Positions 1 through 11,981 of a stretch of 64,000 bases of DNA are shown piece after piece. Positions within the stretch are counted from its first letter, which is position 1; each line of letters opens with the position of its first letter. The translations under genes and the position numbers were made by a program. The DNA lies in the NCBI GenBank assembly GCA_963971305.1, contig OZ020306.1:69599022-69663021 (forward strand). Direction: 5' to 3'. The notes beneath the pieces are model-generated. The model had not been told where the DNA came from. It ran no database searches and saw only the letters and a program-made list of their open reading frames with translations. This stretch comes from Arcuatula senhousia (lineage: Eukaryota > Mollusca > Bivalvia > Mytilida > Mytilidae).

Positions 1-103
1 ATTTGTAATTTTCAAGATCAGCTCTTAATATTTTCTTATTTTACTGGATTCTAGTACCGATATACTTTAAAAAAAACTAGAAAAACTGTGAGCCGTAGCT
101 CAC

Positions 104-873
104 AAATAAATACCCCCACCCCCCAAAATAATTAATCAGATAAAATTTAGAATAGGAGATGCACATCTACATTATGTCACAAAGATTGTTTGTAGGTTTC
201 ATGAAAATCCATCAAGGGGTTTAGGAGGAGTTGCAGATAAGAGATGGGCACCCCCATGTAGTAGAATGGCTGAGTCCATGTATTGCTATGGGAAACCCCA
301 AAATCATTCTGATCAAACTTTCAGGTAGTAGGTGCACATCTATATTATGCTACAAAGATTGTGTAAAAGTTTCATGACAATCCATCAAGGGGTTTAGGAG
401 GAGTTGCGGATAAGAGATGGGTATCCCCATGTAGTCAATGGCTAAGTCCATGATTTGGTATAGGAAACCCCAAAAATCATTCTGATCAAATTTTAAAATA
501 GAAGGTGCACATCTACATTATGTCACAAAGATTGTGTGTAAGTTTCATGAAAATCCATCAAGGGGTTTAGGAGGAGTTGCAGATAAGAGATGGACACCCC
601 CATGTAGTCGAATGGCTGAGTCCATGTATTGCTATGGGAAACCCCAAAACCATTCTGATCAAATTTTAAAATAGTAAGTGCACATCTTCATTATGTCACA
701 ACAATTGTGTGTAAGTTTCATGAAAATCCATCAAGGGGTTTAGGAGGAGTTGCGGATAAGAGATGGGTACCCTGAAGTGAAACGGAAGGACGGACACCCC
801 TATCACTATATACCCCCCACTTCAAATACCCCCCCCCCCACTTTTGAAGTGGGGGGTTTGAAGTGGGGGGTAA
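104..873. repeat. 173 bp tandem repeat ending in a G/C-rich hairpin
   Basis: The phrase gcacatctacattatg recurs at 161, 334, 507 and 680, giving an exact 173 bp period over almost four units. Each unit carries the phrases tttcatgaaaatccatcaag and ggaggagttgcagataagag. The array ends in an inverted sequence at about 820-873 in which runs of cccccac pair with gtggggg. A diverged copy in the opposite orientation lies at about 25796-26180. The layout resembles non-autonomous Helitron/Helentron-like repeats of molluscs, but I see no coding sequence, so the class is inferred. Confidence 0.8.
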
Positions 874-1956
874 AATAATTAAGTCTTGTTTTACATCTCC
901 CATTTTACAAATGACTGATGTAACAGTTATTTTAACATTTAGAAAGCATTCGTTAAAATCCTGTGTTTTTGATATGGAAGGAGCTCTGACGTCCCACGGC
1001 ACCAGCTTTTTTCCGTTTTCCGTTTTTTAAATTCAAAATTGTTTAAAACACCAGGTTTCTTTCCTTGTAATGCACATGGTGGATATCCTCGGTGCTGGTT
1101 TTGGCTTCCTTGTTCGAACGTTTTGGTTTTGAGTACTTTTCGTTTTCAACAGATTTGGAATTTGATCTTCCAACGTTTTGATTTCAATGCTACTGATGAG
1201 AGGTTACTCCTTGAAATATCGATATATAGCATATCCAAATTAACCGTTTTTACCCGCGTTTTGGTATTTGTAATTATATGTGACGAGAAAAATGTTTGGG
1301 ATATATATGTTGTCCATCATCTCTGAAACCTCAGGGCAAGATGACATGAAATTTTGAATAAATGTTCCATATAGGCTATAAGGTTTTGTGCAAAAAGTTT
1401 GGAATTTTGATTGTCAAAAACATGACTAAAAACAGGGGTAAAGCCACCTTTAAAGCAGAATTACTCAAAAACTATATCAGATAGAAAAAATCTGAGGTTA
1501 TCTTTCTTGTTTAGAATTAAAGGCTCTAAAAAAGTCTCCATTTGGGTTAAAATTGTCAGATGGAGGAGTTATTTTTCATAAAAACATCAAAAATAGCAAT
1601 TTTTATCCTTTTTGTCTTGAGAGCAATGGTGTATAAAGATCGATTTATTTGGGGTTTAGACCTCATACAGCATAGGATGAAATGGACAGTTGCATTAAAG
1701 TAGCAATACTTTATCCAGTAATTCAGACTTCTTGCAATCACTTCTTTCGCTAAACAAACCTAGATTTGGTGACTATTTACATCTCGTATATCCAAAGGAA
1801 CTTGAGATTAGGAATGCTACAGATTCTAGGAGGTCCGCTTCATATCTCAAATATATTTTGATTTAGATCTTGAAATTGACACACTACTTCTAGGAAGGCT
1901 TTGTACAAAATTCAAATAAAAAACACTTAACAAAAATTTGCGACCGCTTCGCTTAA
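874..1956. other. Non-coding stretch with one shared repeat piece
   Basis: No credible gene. A segment at about 1026-1080 (acaccaggtttctttccttg) also occurs at 42046-42076, immediately before the first 70 bp satellite array, so it is a dispersed repeat. Sequence at about 1911-1956 resembles the reverse complement of repeats at 5516-5560 and 54556-54600. The following MITE therefore appears to have landed inside that older repeat. Confidence 0.5.
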
Positions 1957-2111
1957 AGGCGTTTGGGTCTAGGATTTTATTTCTTTATTTTGTGTATTAA
2001 AAAAATCTGACCTTTACTATACTATTATTCAATATAGCGAGTGTCAGCATATTTTAGGTCATTTTATATACACACAATAAATAAAATATGAAATCCTAGG
2101 CCCAAACACCT
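1957..2111. mobile_element. MITE with aggcgtttgggt terminal inverted repeats
   Basis: The left end reads aggcgtttgggtctaggatt and the right end is its near inverse (aatcctaggcccaaacacct), giving about 25 bp terminal inverted repeats around an AT-rich core. Two further members occur at 5691-5834 and, expanded by later insertions, at 25429-26762; the last has a clear 10 bp target duplication. A single diverged end lies at about 41127. No coding capacity, so it is non-autonomous. The 10 bp duplication in the third copy suggests a Mutator-like source. Confidence 0.75.
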
Positions 2112-2384
2112 GTGGCTCCACTGTGCAAAAAGCAACAACACTTTTTTTTCACCCAATTTTAATAGCTGAAATCCTGGATCCACCCCTGATTACTTTCTGC
2201 CCATTTTATAAACTCATAAACAAAACCATTTATTTGTTATAAAGACGCTAAACTTAAACCGGTTTGGTCAACAAATTCAAACCAGTTTAAAACCAAAACT
2301 GAAAACCTGAACTGGTTACAATGTAACAAATACGCCTTTAGCAACTGCAAAAGATTGAGAGATTGTATTGGGTCAGTTGCTTAA
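2112..2384. other. Non-coding, remainder of an older repeat
   Basis: Sequence after the MITE (about 2112-2190, with ctggatccacccctgat) continues the older dispersed repeat into which the MITE inserted. The rest is AT-rich, with no gene seen. Confidence 0.4.
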
Positions 2385-3010
2385 ATTTTGATAGTAACCA
2401 GCATCTGTACCAAAATTAGGTTGCCTTGACTTACATTTTATGCATGAGGTCTGCAAGTGGTAGAGGAATGTTATTGGGTCGTTGGGTAAATCTTGGATAG
2501 TAACCACCTTCTGTACCAAAATTAGGTCACCTTGATCTACATTGCTCATGTTTTGGTTGAGGTCTAGGCAACGCTAGAATGATATTGGGTTTGTAGATAC
2601 ATCTTGGATAGTAACCAACATCTGTAACAAAATTAGGTCACTTTGACCTGCACGATTGACTCGGGTTAAAGTTTGGTTTTAAGTCCAACTGCAAGTGATC
2701 AAGAGATGGTATTGGATCGGTGGGTATATCTTTGATTGTACAAAAATTAGGTCACCTAGACCTACATTTTCTGAGTGAATGACTCAGGATAAGTTTTGGT
2801 TAAGGTCCATTTCTCACCAACTGCCAGTACTAGAGAGATTGGGTCAGTTGGTACATCTTGCATAGTAATAAGCATCCATACCAAAATCAGCCTTAATTTT
2901 CTGCATCAATGACTGGTGAAGGTCCAATACTCTGCAACTGCAAGTGGTAGAGGAGTGATATTTGGTAAGTGGGTATATCTTGGATTGCAATTATCATCTG
3001 TTCAAGATTA
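2385..3010. repeat. Degenerate tandem repeat, unit about 106-141 bp
   Basis: The phrase accaaaattaggt and relatives recur at about 2409, 2515, 2627, 2740 and 2881, each followed by a variant of caccttgacctacatt and a variant of ttttggttgaggtc. Units vary in length, so this is an old array. Related phrases recur at about 58180-58370. Confidence 0.7.
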
Positions 3011-3560
3011 AGGTAGCTTTTATTTACATTTTAATGAAACGGGTGAGGGGATTAGCTGTCGTGTGCGACTGCTTTTATTTCTTTATTTGTTTTTAAACTC
3101 GCCCCACGAAGTGCCACATCAACCGTATTGGTATGGTAGGTGTACCTAATGGTGGTTCTAACAGAAGAATGCTTAAAGTGCATTTCCATTTACTGAAAAG
3201 TTACATAATGACAATATTGGTGAATAAGGTATAAAAATAAAAAAAACGTGAAAACACAGTTTTTATGAATATAGAAAATTTCTTGTAAACAGGTTTTGAA
3301 TTAGCTCAATATTGTTTTTAACATCTTTTCTTTTGGTATGTAAGTCTCTTGTATATGTATGGGAAGCCAAGGGAGAACAGCGGTTGATTCGTTCGCTTGT
3401 TAGTACTATTATAATATACTGTTTCTGTACTTGTAATTGGCCATACTTCACTGATGAATATAGGGGATTGGTGCGACTCTAGTAGTACTGAATTAAGACG
3501 GTTCCTTGCCTATTTTAACATAAAAAGACTCAAGGATAGAAGCAGACGTACATTTTTTTT
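3011..3560. other. Non-coding, no gene recognised
   Basis: AT-rich with no credible reading frame. Around 3120-3200 it shares gaagaatg and ccattt phrases with the array at 4430-4850, so it may be an outlying unit of that family. Confidence 0.4.
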
Positions 3561-3811
3561 GCTTAGGGACCGACCATTTAACTTGAAGGGGGGGGGGTCC
3601 TAAAAAAATATTTTGCAGCAGAGGGTTAGAAAAAAAGATATTCTGAAGAAGAGTTTCTGCTATATAAAGTTATTTTAATAATGAAAAAAATATTCTGTCG
3701 CGACCGCCTTCAAAAAATAAAAATTCTGTCGCGACACTTTTGAAAAATAAAAACAATTCATGGCCAAAACAAGACCCCCCCTTTTCAAGTTAAATTGTCC
3801 GTCCCTTAGGC
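3561..3811. mobile_element. MITE, about 250 bp, terminal inverted repeats
   Basis: The left end gcttagggaccgaccattta is matched in inverse by the right end (ttaaattgtccgtccctta then ggc), giving inverted repeats of about 27 bp. Inside lie ggggggggtcct and its counterpart gacccccccttttc, and two copies of attctgtcgcgac. It is too short to code. A fragment resembling one end occurs at about 26320-26345. No target duplication was identified. Confidence 0.7.
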
Positions 3812-4429
3812 GGTTCAAATCTGTTTGTCTGTGAACACGTGGATCTCAGATGAAAGGTTTTTAAAATCAACATCCATGGGTAAAACATCCATAACTGGAT
3901 GTAGTACAAAATATTTTTTCAATCGTGTCGAGTTTGTTGGTTAAAATTAACATATTCTGTTTGAATAAAGTCAATTTAAATCCTTCTAATTAAAAATAAA
4001 ATATAGATGTCCGTGATGCAGTTTTTTACTTGATGTTTTTTTTTTATATCGTTAACCCTGTTCTTTCTTAAATGCATTTAGGCATAAGGATAAGCAGGGA
4101 TGGCTTTGGGAAGTTGTTCTCGGGATGGATCCAGAATTTTTTTATAAAGAGGATTGTTCAAATACGGTCAGGCCGAAATGATTTTCGAACATGTTGCACA
4201 TGAAAATTAGCTCTTTTAAATACTTGGAGCAAGTTCCTGTTCTTAAATCAGCATTCATATTATTTTCAGGACTTTCGGATACTTTTAACGATTCCAATTT
4301 TAGAAGGATAATATCAATTGAAATGTCGGACGATAGTGAGCGGGCTGAAAAATAATAATTTGTAACTATTTCTTTCAGCAACTACTATTCACAGATATAA
4401 GCTCACCTCACGTCTTTTTTGCATAGATG
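3812..4429. other. Non-coding, no gene recognised
   Basis: Nothing convincing. A 79-codon minus-strand frame at 4142-4381 has no recognisable motif and no supporting splice or promoter signal. Confidence 0.4.
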
Positions 4430-4850
4430 GCCACTTAAAGAAGAATGGTTTAAGTCCATTCCCACCTACAGACAAATGCTTCATCAACCAAATTGGTATG
4501 ATAGGATTCTTAGCATGATCCATGCTTCGGATGCTGAGTGCATGTGACCTACTAGCCACTTACAGAAGAATGATTAAAGTCCATTCCCGCTAACTGACAA
4601 GTGCCAGATAACCATATTGATATGGTAGATGCGCCTAGTCCTGCTTAGCACAAATGTTTGCTTCGGATGCTGGCTGTGACCTACATTTTCCGCTGAAATG
4701 GCCACTTACAGAAGAATGATTAAAGTCCATTCCCGTTTACAGACAAGTGTCACATTAACTATATTGGAATGGTAGCTAATCTTAGCACTATGCATGCTGC
4801 GGATGCTGGTTGTGACCTATATTTTAGGCATGGATAAGCACTTCAAATTT
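4430..4850. repeat. Tandem repeat, unit about 125-146 bp, three copies
   Basis: The phrase gaagaatg followed by a form of attaaagtccattccc recurs at 4440, 4565 and 4711. Each unit also contains a form of ttcggatgctggctgtgacc. Copies are diverged. No coding content. Confidence 0.7.
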
Positions 4851-5515
4851 TGAAAGGTTACTGCTTATTGACAAACTGCGTAACGAGGTGAGCTTTGCAA
4901 TCTATAGATAACCTATGTTTGATATTTGGTATGCAGCATTAACATTGGGTCCTTAATTCATCTTATTGTTCGAATTTAGATTTGACGGTTTGCCCGCCAA
5001 CTCCTTTTCAACGAAAGCTGGCATCTTTTAAACATGGACAGAGTTTAGTATTTACCTGTATTATTTGCTTTGATTTACAGAAGTGAATTTCTTTTGTGTA
5101 CCATCTTATAGCTACTTTAATATCTGTCGTTAACTGCGACGAGAAAAGATTGTTATAGACATTAGACATTAGACATTATTTTATTTCAGCCAATCAAGGA
5201 CCTTTGTTATAATTACGCGTAATCGTTTTTTTTTTTTTTCTGGTATATTATGTACACAGAAAGGAAAAAACAACACCACCCAAACAGTGACTACAACTAC
5301 CGATTGTTTGTTTATTCGAATTAAAATGTTAAATCCTGTTTAAAAAGTGCACTCCCGAGCAGACATCCTGTCCCGGATGACGGTGATCGGATTCCGAAGA
5401 TTAACGAGAAATATACAACCGTGTTTGTTCTTTTGTGACCTTGGGTCAAGTTGTATCCTTTACCTAAACACATACAAGTACATCAGGGGCGGATCACGAT
5501 TTTTAGTAAAGACTT
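4851..5515. other. Non-coding, no gene recognised
   Basis: AT-rich. A short triplicated attagac motif occurs near 5160-5180. No gene seen. Confidence 0.4.
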
Positions 5516-5640
5516 TTTTCACCGAGCGAACCCGAGGCGCGAAATTTTGTAGTGTTTTTTTTTTACTTGGATTTTGTGCATAAACATAACTTTGGCAGTT
5601 TTAAGGGTGGGGGCGTACGCCCGGTACCCGCACCCGGGCC
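5516..5640. repeat. Dispersed repeat shared with 54556-54660
   Basis: The two copies share the order caccgagcga, gaggcgcgaaatttt, then gattttgtgcataaa and cagttttaagggtggggg. The copy at about 54556-54660 is diverged but collinear. The family is unknown. Confidence 0.6.
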
Positions 5641-5690
5641 CGGTACGCAATTCCTAGAATCCGCATATATACATGTATTTTTTATCTCCC

Positions 5691-5834
5691 AGGCGTTTGG
5701 GTCCAGGATTTTCGTTTTTATTACAAACAATGTATATTAAAATTTTCCACATTGAAATAGTATATAGACGAGATGAAAATTTTTATATACACTTTATTTT
5801 TTATAAAAAAAGAAAATCCTGGACTCAAACGCCC
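5691..5834. mobile_element. MITE, aggcgtttggg family
   Basis: The left terminus aggcgtttgggtccaggatt pairs with the right terminus aatcctggactcaaacgccc across an AT-rich core of about 100 bp. The core phrase tatatagacgagatgaaaat matches the core of the larger relative at 25429-26762. The flanks both contain tttatct, a possible partial target duplication. Confidence 0.75.
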
Positions 5835-6208
5835 GTGGTTTATCTGTTTAATCTTTACTTCAGTCATTGTTAAGTGTCGGATGGTTAATTTTATATCTCC
5901 TGACGTTGCTTTTTAAGTATTTCGCTACGTACCGAGTAACAATACTAGTAATTGATTATTGTCAGAGATAACAGGACATGAAGTTGAATCTGTGAACTTT
6001 TGATCACTTTCCGCAACACTTAAACATCTTAACAAAGCAAAGGTTCATCCTTAAAAGTACCTTCAACATCTGAAATGTATTGTTCTCCTGTCCATTATCA
6101 CATAAACGAAAGTATAGAGTTTGGCTTCTTATCCGTCTATCTGTCCGAAAATAATTTCCTTGGTGTAGATCTTGTTTTCAACTTTCATACTTCAAAATTA
6201 TGACGCAC

Positions 6209-6335
6209 GTCAGTAAAGACCTCTTCGTCGAGTTCGAACAGAATAGACTCGTTTGGGGCCGCTACAAAGGCCACGTTCGTAAACGGGTTTACAGGAGCAT
6301 TTAGCTTGTTTCTCAATCCAGGATAAATGAATAAG
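6209..6335 (+). repeat. Truncated SINE-like 3' part
   Basis: The stretch with gagttcgaacagaatagac, gccgctacaaaggccac and tagcttgtttctcaatccag is collinear with the 3' two-thirds of the tRNA-headed element at 28461-28775. It lacks the tRNA-like head, so it is a 5'-truncated copy. Confidence 0.65.
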
Positions 6336-7889
6336 TTTGGATTAACGTGGATATGCTTCAGCTCTTCCAATACAAATCACCAAGAACAAATGAACAAGTT
6401 TAGATATATGGTCACAAATGTTTTGTGTTCGTTTTTTTTTTGTGGTTTTGAACTTATATTGTTCAAACACACAAATATTTTCTAAAATCATTTTTACGCG
6501 AACTCACCTTACTAGGGGTGTCACCATTGATGTGACTTTGTATAAAAGTACTTTTAGGATGACAAATTATTAAAACAAATCGAGTACAAAGCTTTTATCG
6601 CATTAATTGTTTAGGCACTTAAGTACAATTATCAAAGCCAATTATAAAAATACAGATTGGAATTTTCCAAACACTTGTGTTATATTTTTAGTTAATAAAA
6701 GTGCCTGACGTAATATGATCAAATGTGATGTAACTTGCTAATTAATCATAATTATTTTTTTGAGAATTGGAAGGTCGAAAAAATAAATTTGACGTGAAAA
6801 GATAGCCAAAATCAAATTCTATATTATCCCCTTCAATATAATAGACGAAATCCAAACGCATTTTTTATTTTAAAACTGTAGGACTGGCACTTTTTATGAC
6901 ACCATTTTATTGGACAAGATAATGTAAGTTCTGACATAGTACAAGATCAAAAATAGCGTTTGAAAAAAAATAATACTAAATTCATATAATTGCAATAATT
7001 GCAGATTAGGTAACTGATGCTCATCATTAGGCTCTACAAAATTGTCTATCGGGTCAAAGTTGTCAGATGACCCACAAAAGTCAAAAATCGGCTTTTTAAT
7101 ATATGCTAAAGAAGCTCGACCTGAGTCTGCTTTGTGTCGAAGCAGTCCGTTCACTTTTTGGCCGATAGAAGAGATTAACGAATATGGATTCATATAGCTT
7201 CGACTTTAGCTTGTTCCAAGCATATAACATAAAACCAGGGGATGAGAAACACTCTTAACCCTCGTTGCATGAACAATGTTGGAAGTAATTAACCGTTTAC
7301 TTTACTGTAAGGGAGCAACCGTTTGGGGATGGGGTCCCATGTTGCAAATCGAAATAAAAAAGTCAGGATGCCAAAAATCAGTAAATAAAAGGGCACGACA
7401 GTGCTAGTGCTTTGGCTAAAAAAAGGCAGGATCGTGTTGTAATTTTTTTTAAACAGTGCAAAAGCGTGCAAAAATTCCAGACTGATTTTTTGAAAGAAGA
7501 AAGACTAGGACGAAAAATATCTTTAGCTCCTCTATAAAAATCAAATTATTGCTCCCTAAATGTAAAAATTCCAATGTATTGGTACTTTTGTCAAATTCGC
7601 AAATTCTGATATAGATGAAAATGAGAGGAGCGATAAAATGAACATGATATGTTGTTGAAGTGGGATAAAATACGAGGCCAATAGCAAATCCTACAAAGAG
7701 AGACACAAAAATCAAACTTACAACAAAGTTCCAGACAATAAATTTGACACCCGTATCGTCTTTTCAAGCCTTATCAAAGCACTCTACTCAAACACTATAT
7801 GAAAATGGAAAGCATAGAAAAAATAGAAAAAAAAACGTTGATCGAACTGGAAAGAACAGTATTTTCTCACGTCAACAGAAAGACCTTTT
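6336..7889. other. Non-coding, no gene recognised
   Basis: AT-rich. Minus-strand frames at 6894-7193 and 7449-7715 show hydrophobic stretches only and no domain I can name. A segment at about 6470-6520 (gaactcaccttactagg) recurs at 54330-54355, so part is repetitive. The phrase caaagttgtcagatgaccc at about 7055 belongs to the 155 bp core-repeat family that follows, so decayed copies are present here too. Confidence 0.4.
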
Positions 7890-9276
7890 TAGCTCACCTG
7901 GACCGAAGGGCCATGTGAGCTATTGCCATCACTTGGCGTCACTTGCCATCACTTGGCGTCCGTCGTCGTCGTCGTCGTCCATTAACATTTTTTCAAAATT
8001 CTTCTCCTCTGAAACTACTGAACAGAATTCAATGAAACTTGGTATGATTGATCCTTAGGGTGTCCTGCACCAATCTTGTGTATCGATTTTTGATCCGTCA
8101 AATAACATTGCCACCGTTACTAAAAATAGACCAGGGTCAGACTACTGTTTTTGGCTTGTAAATCAAAAAGTATTAGAGATAGATGAAATCTGATGCCACG
8201 CTGCTGCTTCAGTATCAAAAGTTCTACAAAAGTCTCTATTGAGTCGAGGTTCTCAGATGACCCTTTATAGGAGTTACGGCCCCTTAAAGGTGAAAAATAG
8301 CATTTTTTCATGTTTTTGGCTTCTTAAATGAAAACTATTACAGATAGAGAAAAGCTGTTGCTTGCTTAAATGTTCAGCTCAATTAGCTCTACAAAAGTGT
8401 CCATAGAGTCGAAGTTGTCAGATGACCCCTTATAGGGGTTACAGCCACTTAAATGCAAAAAATAGTGTTTTTGGTCTGTAGAATGAAAACTTTTGCAGAT
8501 AGAGAAAAGCTGTTGCTTTCTTAAATGTTCAGCTCATTTAGCTCTTCAAAGGTCTCCATACGATCGAAGTTGTCAGATGACCCCTTTTAGGGGTTACAGC
8601 CCCTTAAAGGCGAAAAATAGTGTTTTTGGCCTATAGAATGAAAACTATTGCAGATAGAGAAAAGCTGTTGCTTGCTTAAATGTTCAGCTCATTTAGCTCT
8701 ACAAAAGTCGTCATAGGGTCAAAGTTGTCACATGACCCCTTATAGGGGTTACAGCCCCTTAAAGGCGGAAAATAGTGGTTTTTGGCCTATAGAATGAAAA
8801 CTATTGCAGATAGGGAAAAGCTGTTGCTTGCTTAAATGTTCAGCTCATTTAGCTTTACAAAAGTCGTCATAGGGTTGAAGTTCTCAGATGACCCCTTATA
8901 GGGGTTACAGCCCCTTAAAGGCAAACAAATAGTGTTTTTGGCCTATAGAATGAAAACTATTGCAGATAGAGAAAAGCTGTTGCTTGCTTAAATGTTCAGC
9001 TCATATAGCTCTACAAAAGTCTTCATAGGGTTGAAGTTGTCAGATAACCCCTTATAGGGGTTACAGCCCCTTAAAAGGCAAAAAATAGAGTCAAAGTGTT
9101 CAGATGGCCCTTAAATAACATTTTGCACGTTTTTGGCCTACAGAATGGCAACTATTGCTGAAAGAGAAAAACTGTTGCTTGCTTAAATGTTCAGCTTATT
9201 TAGCTATACAAAGTTTTTTATAGGGTTGACATCAAGACCAGGTGAGCGATTCAGGCTCTTGGGAGCCTCTTGTTAA
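7890..9276. mobile_element. Hairpin-ended element with 155 bp core repeats
   Basis: The left end (agctcacctggaccgaaggg then ccatgtgagct) folds back on itself, and the right end contains a second hairpin (aggctcttgggagcct). Between them the phrase gttcagctca recurs at 8372, 8527, 8682, 8838, 8994 and, in a variant, 9189, a period of about 155 bp. Units include cagatagagaaaagctgttg and accccttataggggttacag. Reversed, shorter relatives lie at 22794-23215 and 49857-50015, with a faint one at about 27880-28060. Core repeats plus terminal hairpins fit bivalve non-autonomous Helitron/Helentron-type elements; this is inference. Confidence 0.75.
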
Positions 9277-10594
9277 GTTTAAGTTCCGATGACAATTATG
9301 CAAGGTGTGATATTTTACATGTCATGTGTCTTGTTGGAATTTAGCCTCCTGTGCTTCTACTTTTATGGGTGACCTCCTACCTCTATATTTGATTAAAAAC
9401 ATTTAAGCATAAAAATGTATGTAATTGTAAACGACCTGATTAAAACAATCCAATTTCGAAATTCATTGAAAATGTGACCTGCCACGTCATATAAAAAATG
9501 CCTTTTATATAAAGCGGTCGACCTGATGGGGTATTTTGCGGATGCTTCATTCAAATTAGTCGAATATTACCAATTAAATGATGCCTGGTGATCTGCAATT
9601 TAAATCACACGAACTCAGTCAGTTCTAGACCTTGTGTCTTAAACTTTGCTTTGATAATATAAAACGTAAATTGAGTGAGGCTAATAGTGCAGTGACAATT
9701 TTAAAAAAAAAATGCTTATTTTCGGCGTTTAATCAACCGGGTGGACACACGGCTAATGTTAGTTATATTGTTTAGAGTATACCTTAAGGCAACTTTTTTG
9801 CCCGGTCGTAAAGATTTCCCATGGTGCAGTTTTGTTTTTATGACGAAAAAGGGGGTCTCCTGGTTTGGGGGAAATTTAAGCGTTGACTTTGGTTTACAAT
9901 AACTTTTAAGAGGGCTAAACAGGATTAAAACTTGTTAGTGGTTTAGATAGGCTAGTATTTTAGAATTCTAAAACTTCCTCAATGAAGCGTGTTTATTGTG
10001 ATGTTTTAAATATTTTTCAAATTTAAAAAAGCCGTAACAATTAACAGAATTTCGATGATGAATTTCAGTTGTAATATCTCAGTCAAAATAGGTTAATGTC
10101 TGTATTTTTTGTAATTTACAATTAAAATATGATCACCGTAAAACATTAGGCTGATTTTTATCTATTTGTGTGTTCGATTTTTAAAAATATGCTTAAAAAA
10201 TAACGATGGTTCAAATCTGTCAAAACTTGTTTCCGGATTTTGATAACTTATCATAGCCGGTACGATTCAAAAATTATAAATTTGTTTATTTTTTACACAT
10301 TTAAATCGTCTTAAACACATAGAAAATCCATTTTGCTGGCAATAAATCATTATTCTGAGCAAAATGTAATATAGCAGAACCTTTTAAAAATAGTTTTTGA
10401 ATGTAAATTATCACATTTTAAAAGTTTTCCAAATATCTTAAGACCCAACTATTTAACAACAAACTGCAACGGACCGATATTATTAGTTTCAAAATGTAGC
10501 TCGTTTTGTAATATAAACGTTTTAACCCATGTACTTGCAAGTTTTCGACTAAATAATGACACTAAGATTAATACTAATACTAGTAAGCCAGAGG
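9277..10594. other. Non-coding, no gene or repeat recognised
   Basis: AT-rich DNA with no long reading frame. I see no tandem structure. Confidence 0.5.
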
Positions 10595-11266
10595 TAAAAA
10601 AAGACGAAAACAACATTGCATTTCGATTCCAACATAAATTCTGTAATTGAGACTGTAACTGAATATACTTATTTGGGAATATCTATGAAATATAATGGTA
10701 ATTTTAATGCTGCAATCGATATTTTAATCGATAAAGCAAGGAAAGCATATTTTAAGATTAAAAATGTGTTGGTCTCAATAATCCCTGTAGACTCCTAGAA
10801 AACTATTTGACTCTCTTGTTTCTCCTATTTTACTTTATTGTTGTGAAATTTGGGGCATAGATTTTTCTCTTAAAAATGATACATCAAATTTTATTGAAAA
10901 GTTCCATATCAAATTCATTAAAGAAATTCTTGGAGTTCATTGTAAAACTTCTAATGATGCGTGTCGAGCAGAATTAGCTAGATTACCCATCACAAGTAAA
11001 ATAAGCTCTGCAATTTTAGGATTTTATAATCATTTAATTAATAATATAAACAGTCTAGCATACGACATTTATAACCTCACAAAAAATACAAACCCATGGA
11101 TCAAGAAAGTCCACAATATTTTAAACTCACTGGGTTTTAGTTATTTGAACAGTAATAATTTTATGCTCAAAGCAAATTTAAATCAAGTCAAGCAAAGAAT
11201 TAAAGATACGTGCCAACAAACACAAAATTCAAATTTAAAGAATAATGCCAAACTAAATTTCTTTAT
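10595..11266 (+). mobile_element. LINE-P, reverse transcriptase C-terminal part (fragment 1)
   Basis: The translation begins at the KTK motif that follows the catalytic box in LINE reverse transcriptases (KTKTTLHFDSN) and continues to YTYLGISMKYNGNF, the usual thumb-region YLG motif. A later part reads KEILGVHCKTSND, then RAELARLP. Frame breaks and stops near 10796 show decay. The element is 5'-truncated: palm motifs and endonuclease are absent. It resembles Jockey/CR1-like non-LTR elements, and its reading resumes at 11504 and again at about 14911 after two later insertions. Confidence 0.8.
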
Positions 11267-11503
11267 TTGCCTTACCATGGGGTTTTTGATTACATGATTC
11301 TCAGGCCACTTTAAAGGTGATTTACTTGATTACAAGAGCAAATATTTAATGATTATAAGATTACCGAGGTTTGAATTATTGATTACTCGATTCCCATTGG
11401 GAAAAAGTTTTTGATTACATTTCTAAAAAATATACGATTATATGATTACCTTGGCAAAAACATGCTGATTACTTGATTCCTGGTACCCCCCATGAGGAGC
11501 CCC
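11267..11503. mobile_element. 237 bp insertion inside LINE-P with 6 bp target duplication
   Basis: ctttat is present on both sides (11261-11266 and 11504-11509). Removing the insert plus one copy restores an uninterrupted LINE-P frame that reads NFFMGVYESGER across the joint. The insert has short inverted ends (catgggg / ccccatg) and is full of gattacttgatt-type repeats. It has no coding capacity. The family is unknown to me. Confidence 0.7.
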
Positions 11504-11752
11504 CTTTATGGGAGTCTACGAAAGTGGGGAGAGACCAGCTTATGTTGATAAACTGACCAATGTATTGGATAGGGCCATGATTTGCAGACTTAGGACAAGC
11601 TCTCATCAGTTAATGATTGAAAAAGGGAGGCATCTTCAAATACCTTTAGAACAAAGAATATGTCCAATATGTAATATCTCTGTTGAAGATGAATTTCATT
11701 TTCTTTTTTATTGCAATTTTTATAAGACACAGAGAGATGATTTTAATAAATA
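11504..11752 (+). mobile_element. LINE-P fragment 2, C-terminal zinc-knuckle region
   Basis: Translation gives RLRTSSHQLMIEKGRH followed by RICPICN and EFHFLFYCNFY. This is the typical C-terminal region of Jockey/CR1-like ORF2 proteins, a CX2C...HX4C arrangement downstream of the reverse transcriptase. The frame is broken at 11753 by the tail of an oppositely oriented LINE and continues at about 14911. Confidence 0.8.
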
Positions 11753-11981
11753 AATAATAAAATAAATAAATATCTTTATTTCCTAATCATAGGGCCCATC
11801 ATTGGGCATATAAATCAGTCTACAAACATATAAGTCATACAAGTACAGAATAATGATTAAGAATGATTGGAACACAAATAGGCACAATTATTAATAGAGA
11901 GAGAGAGCCAGGTGGGGTAAGGGGAGTAACTCTATCTAATATTACATCTACATATTAATTATGTTACTTGTACAATCTATA

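Noticed and set aside
6894..7715. Minus-strand frames with hydrophobic segments that might be membrane exons
   Set aside because: Parts match the decayed 155 bp core repeat (ttgtcagatgaccc), and no splice pairs join them.
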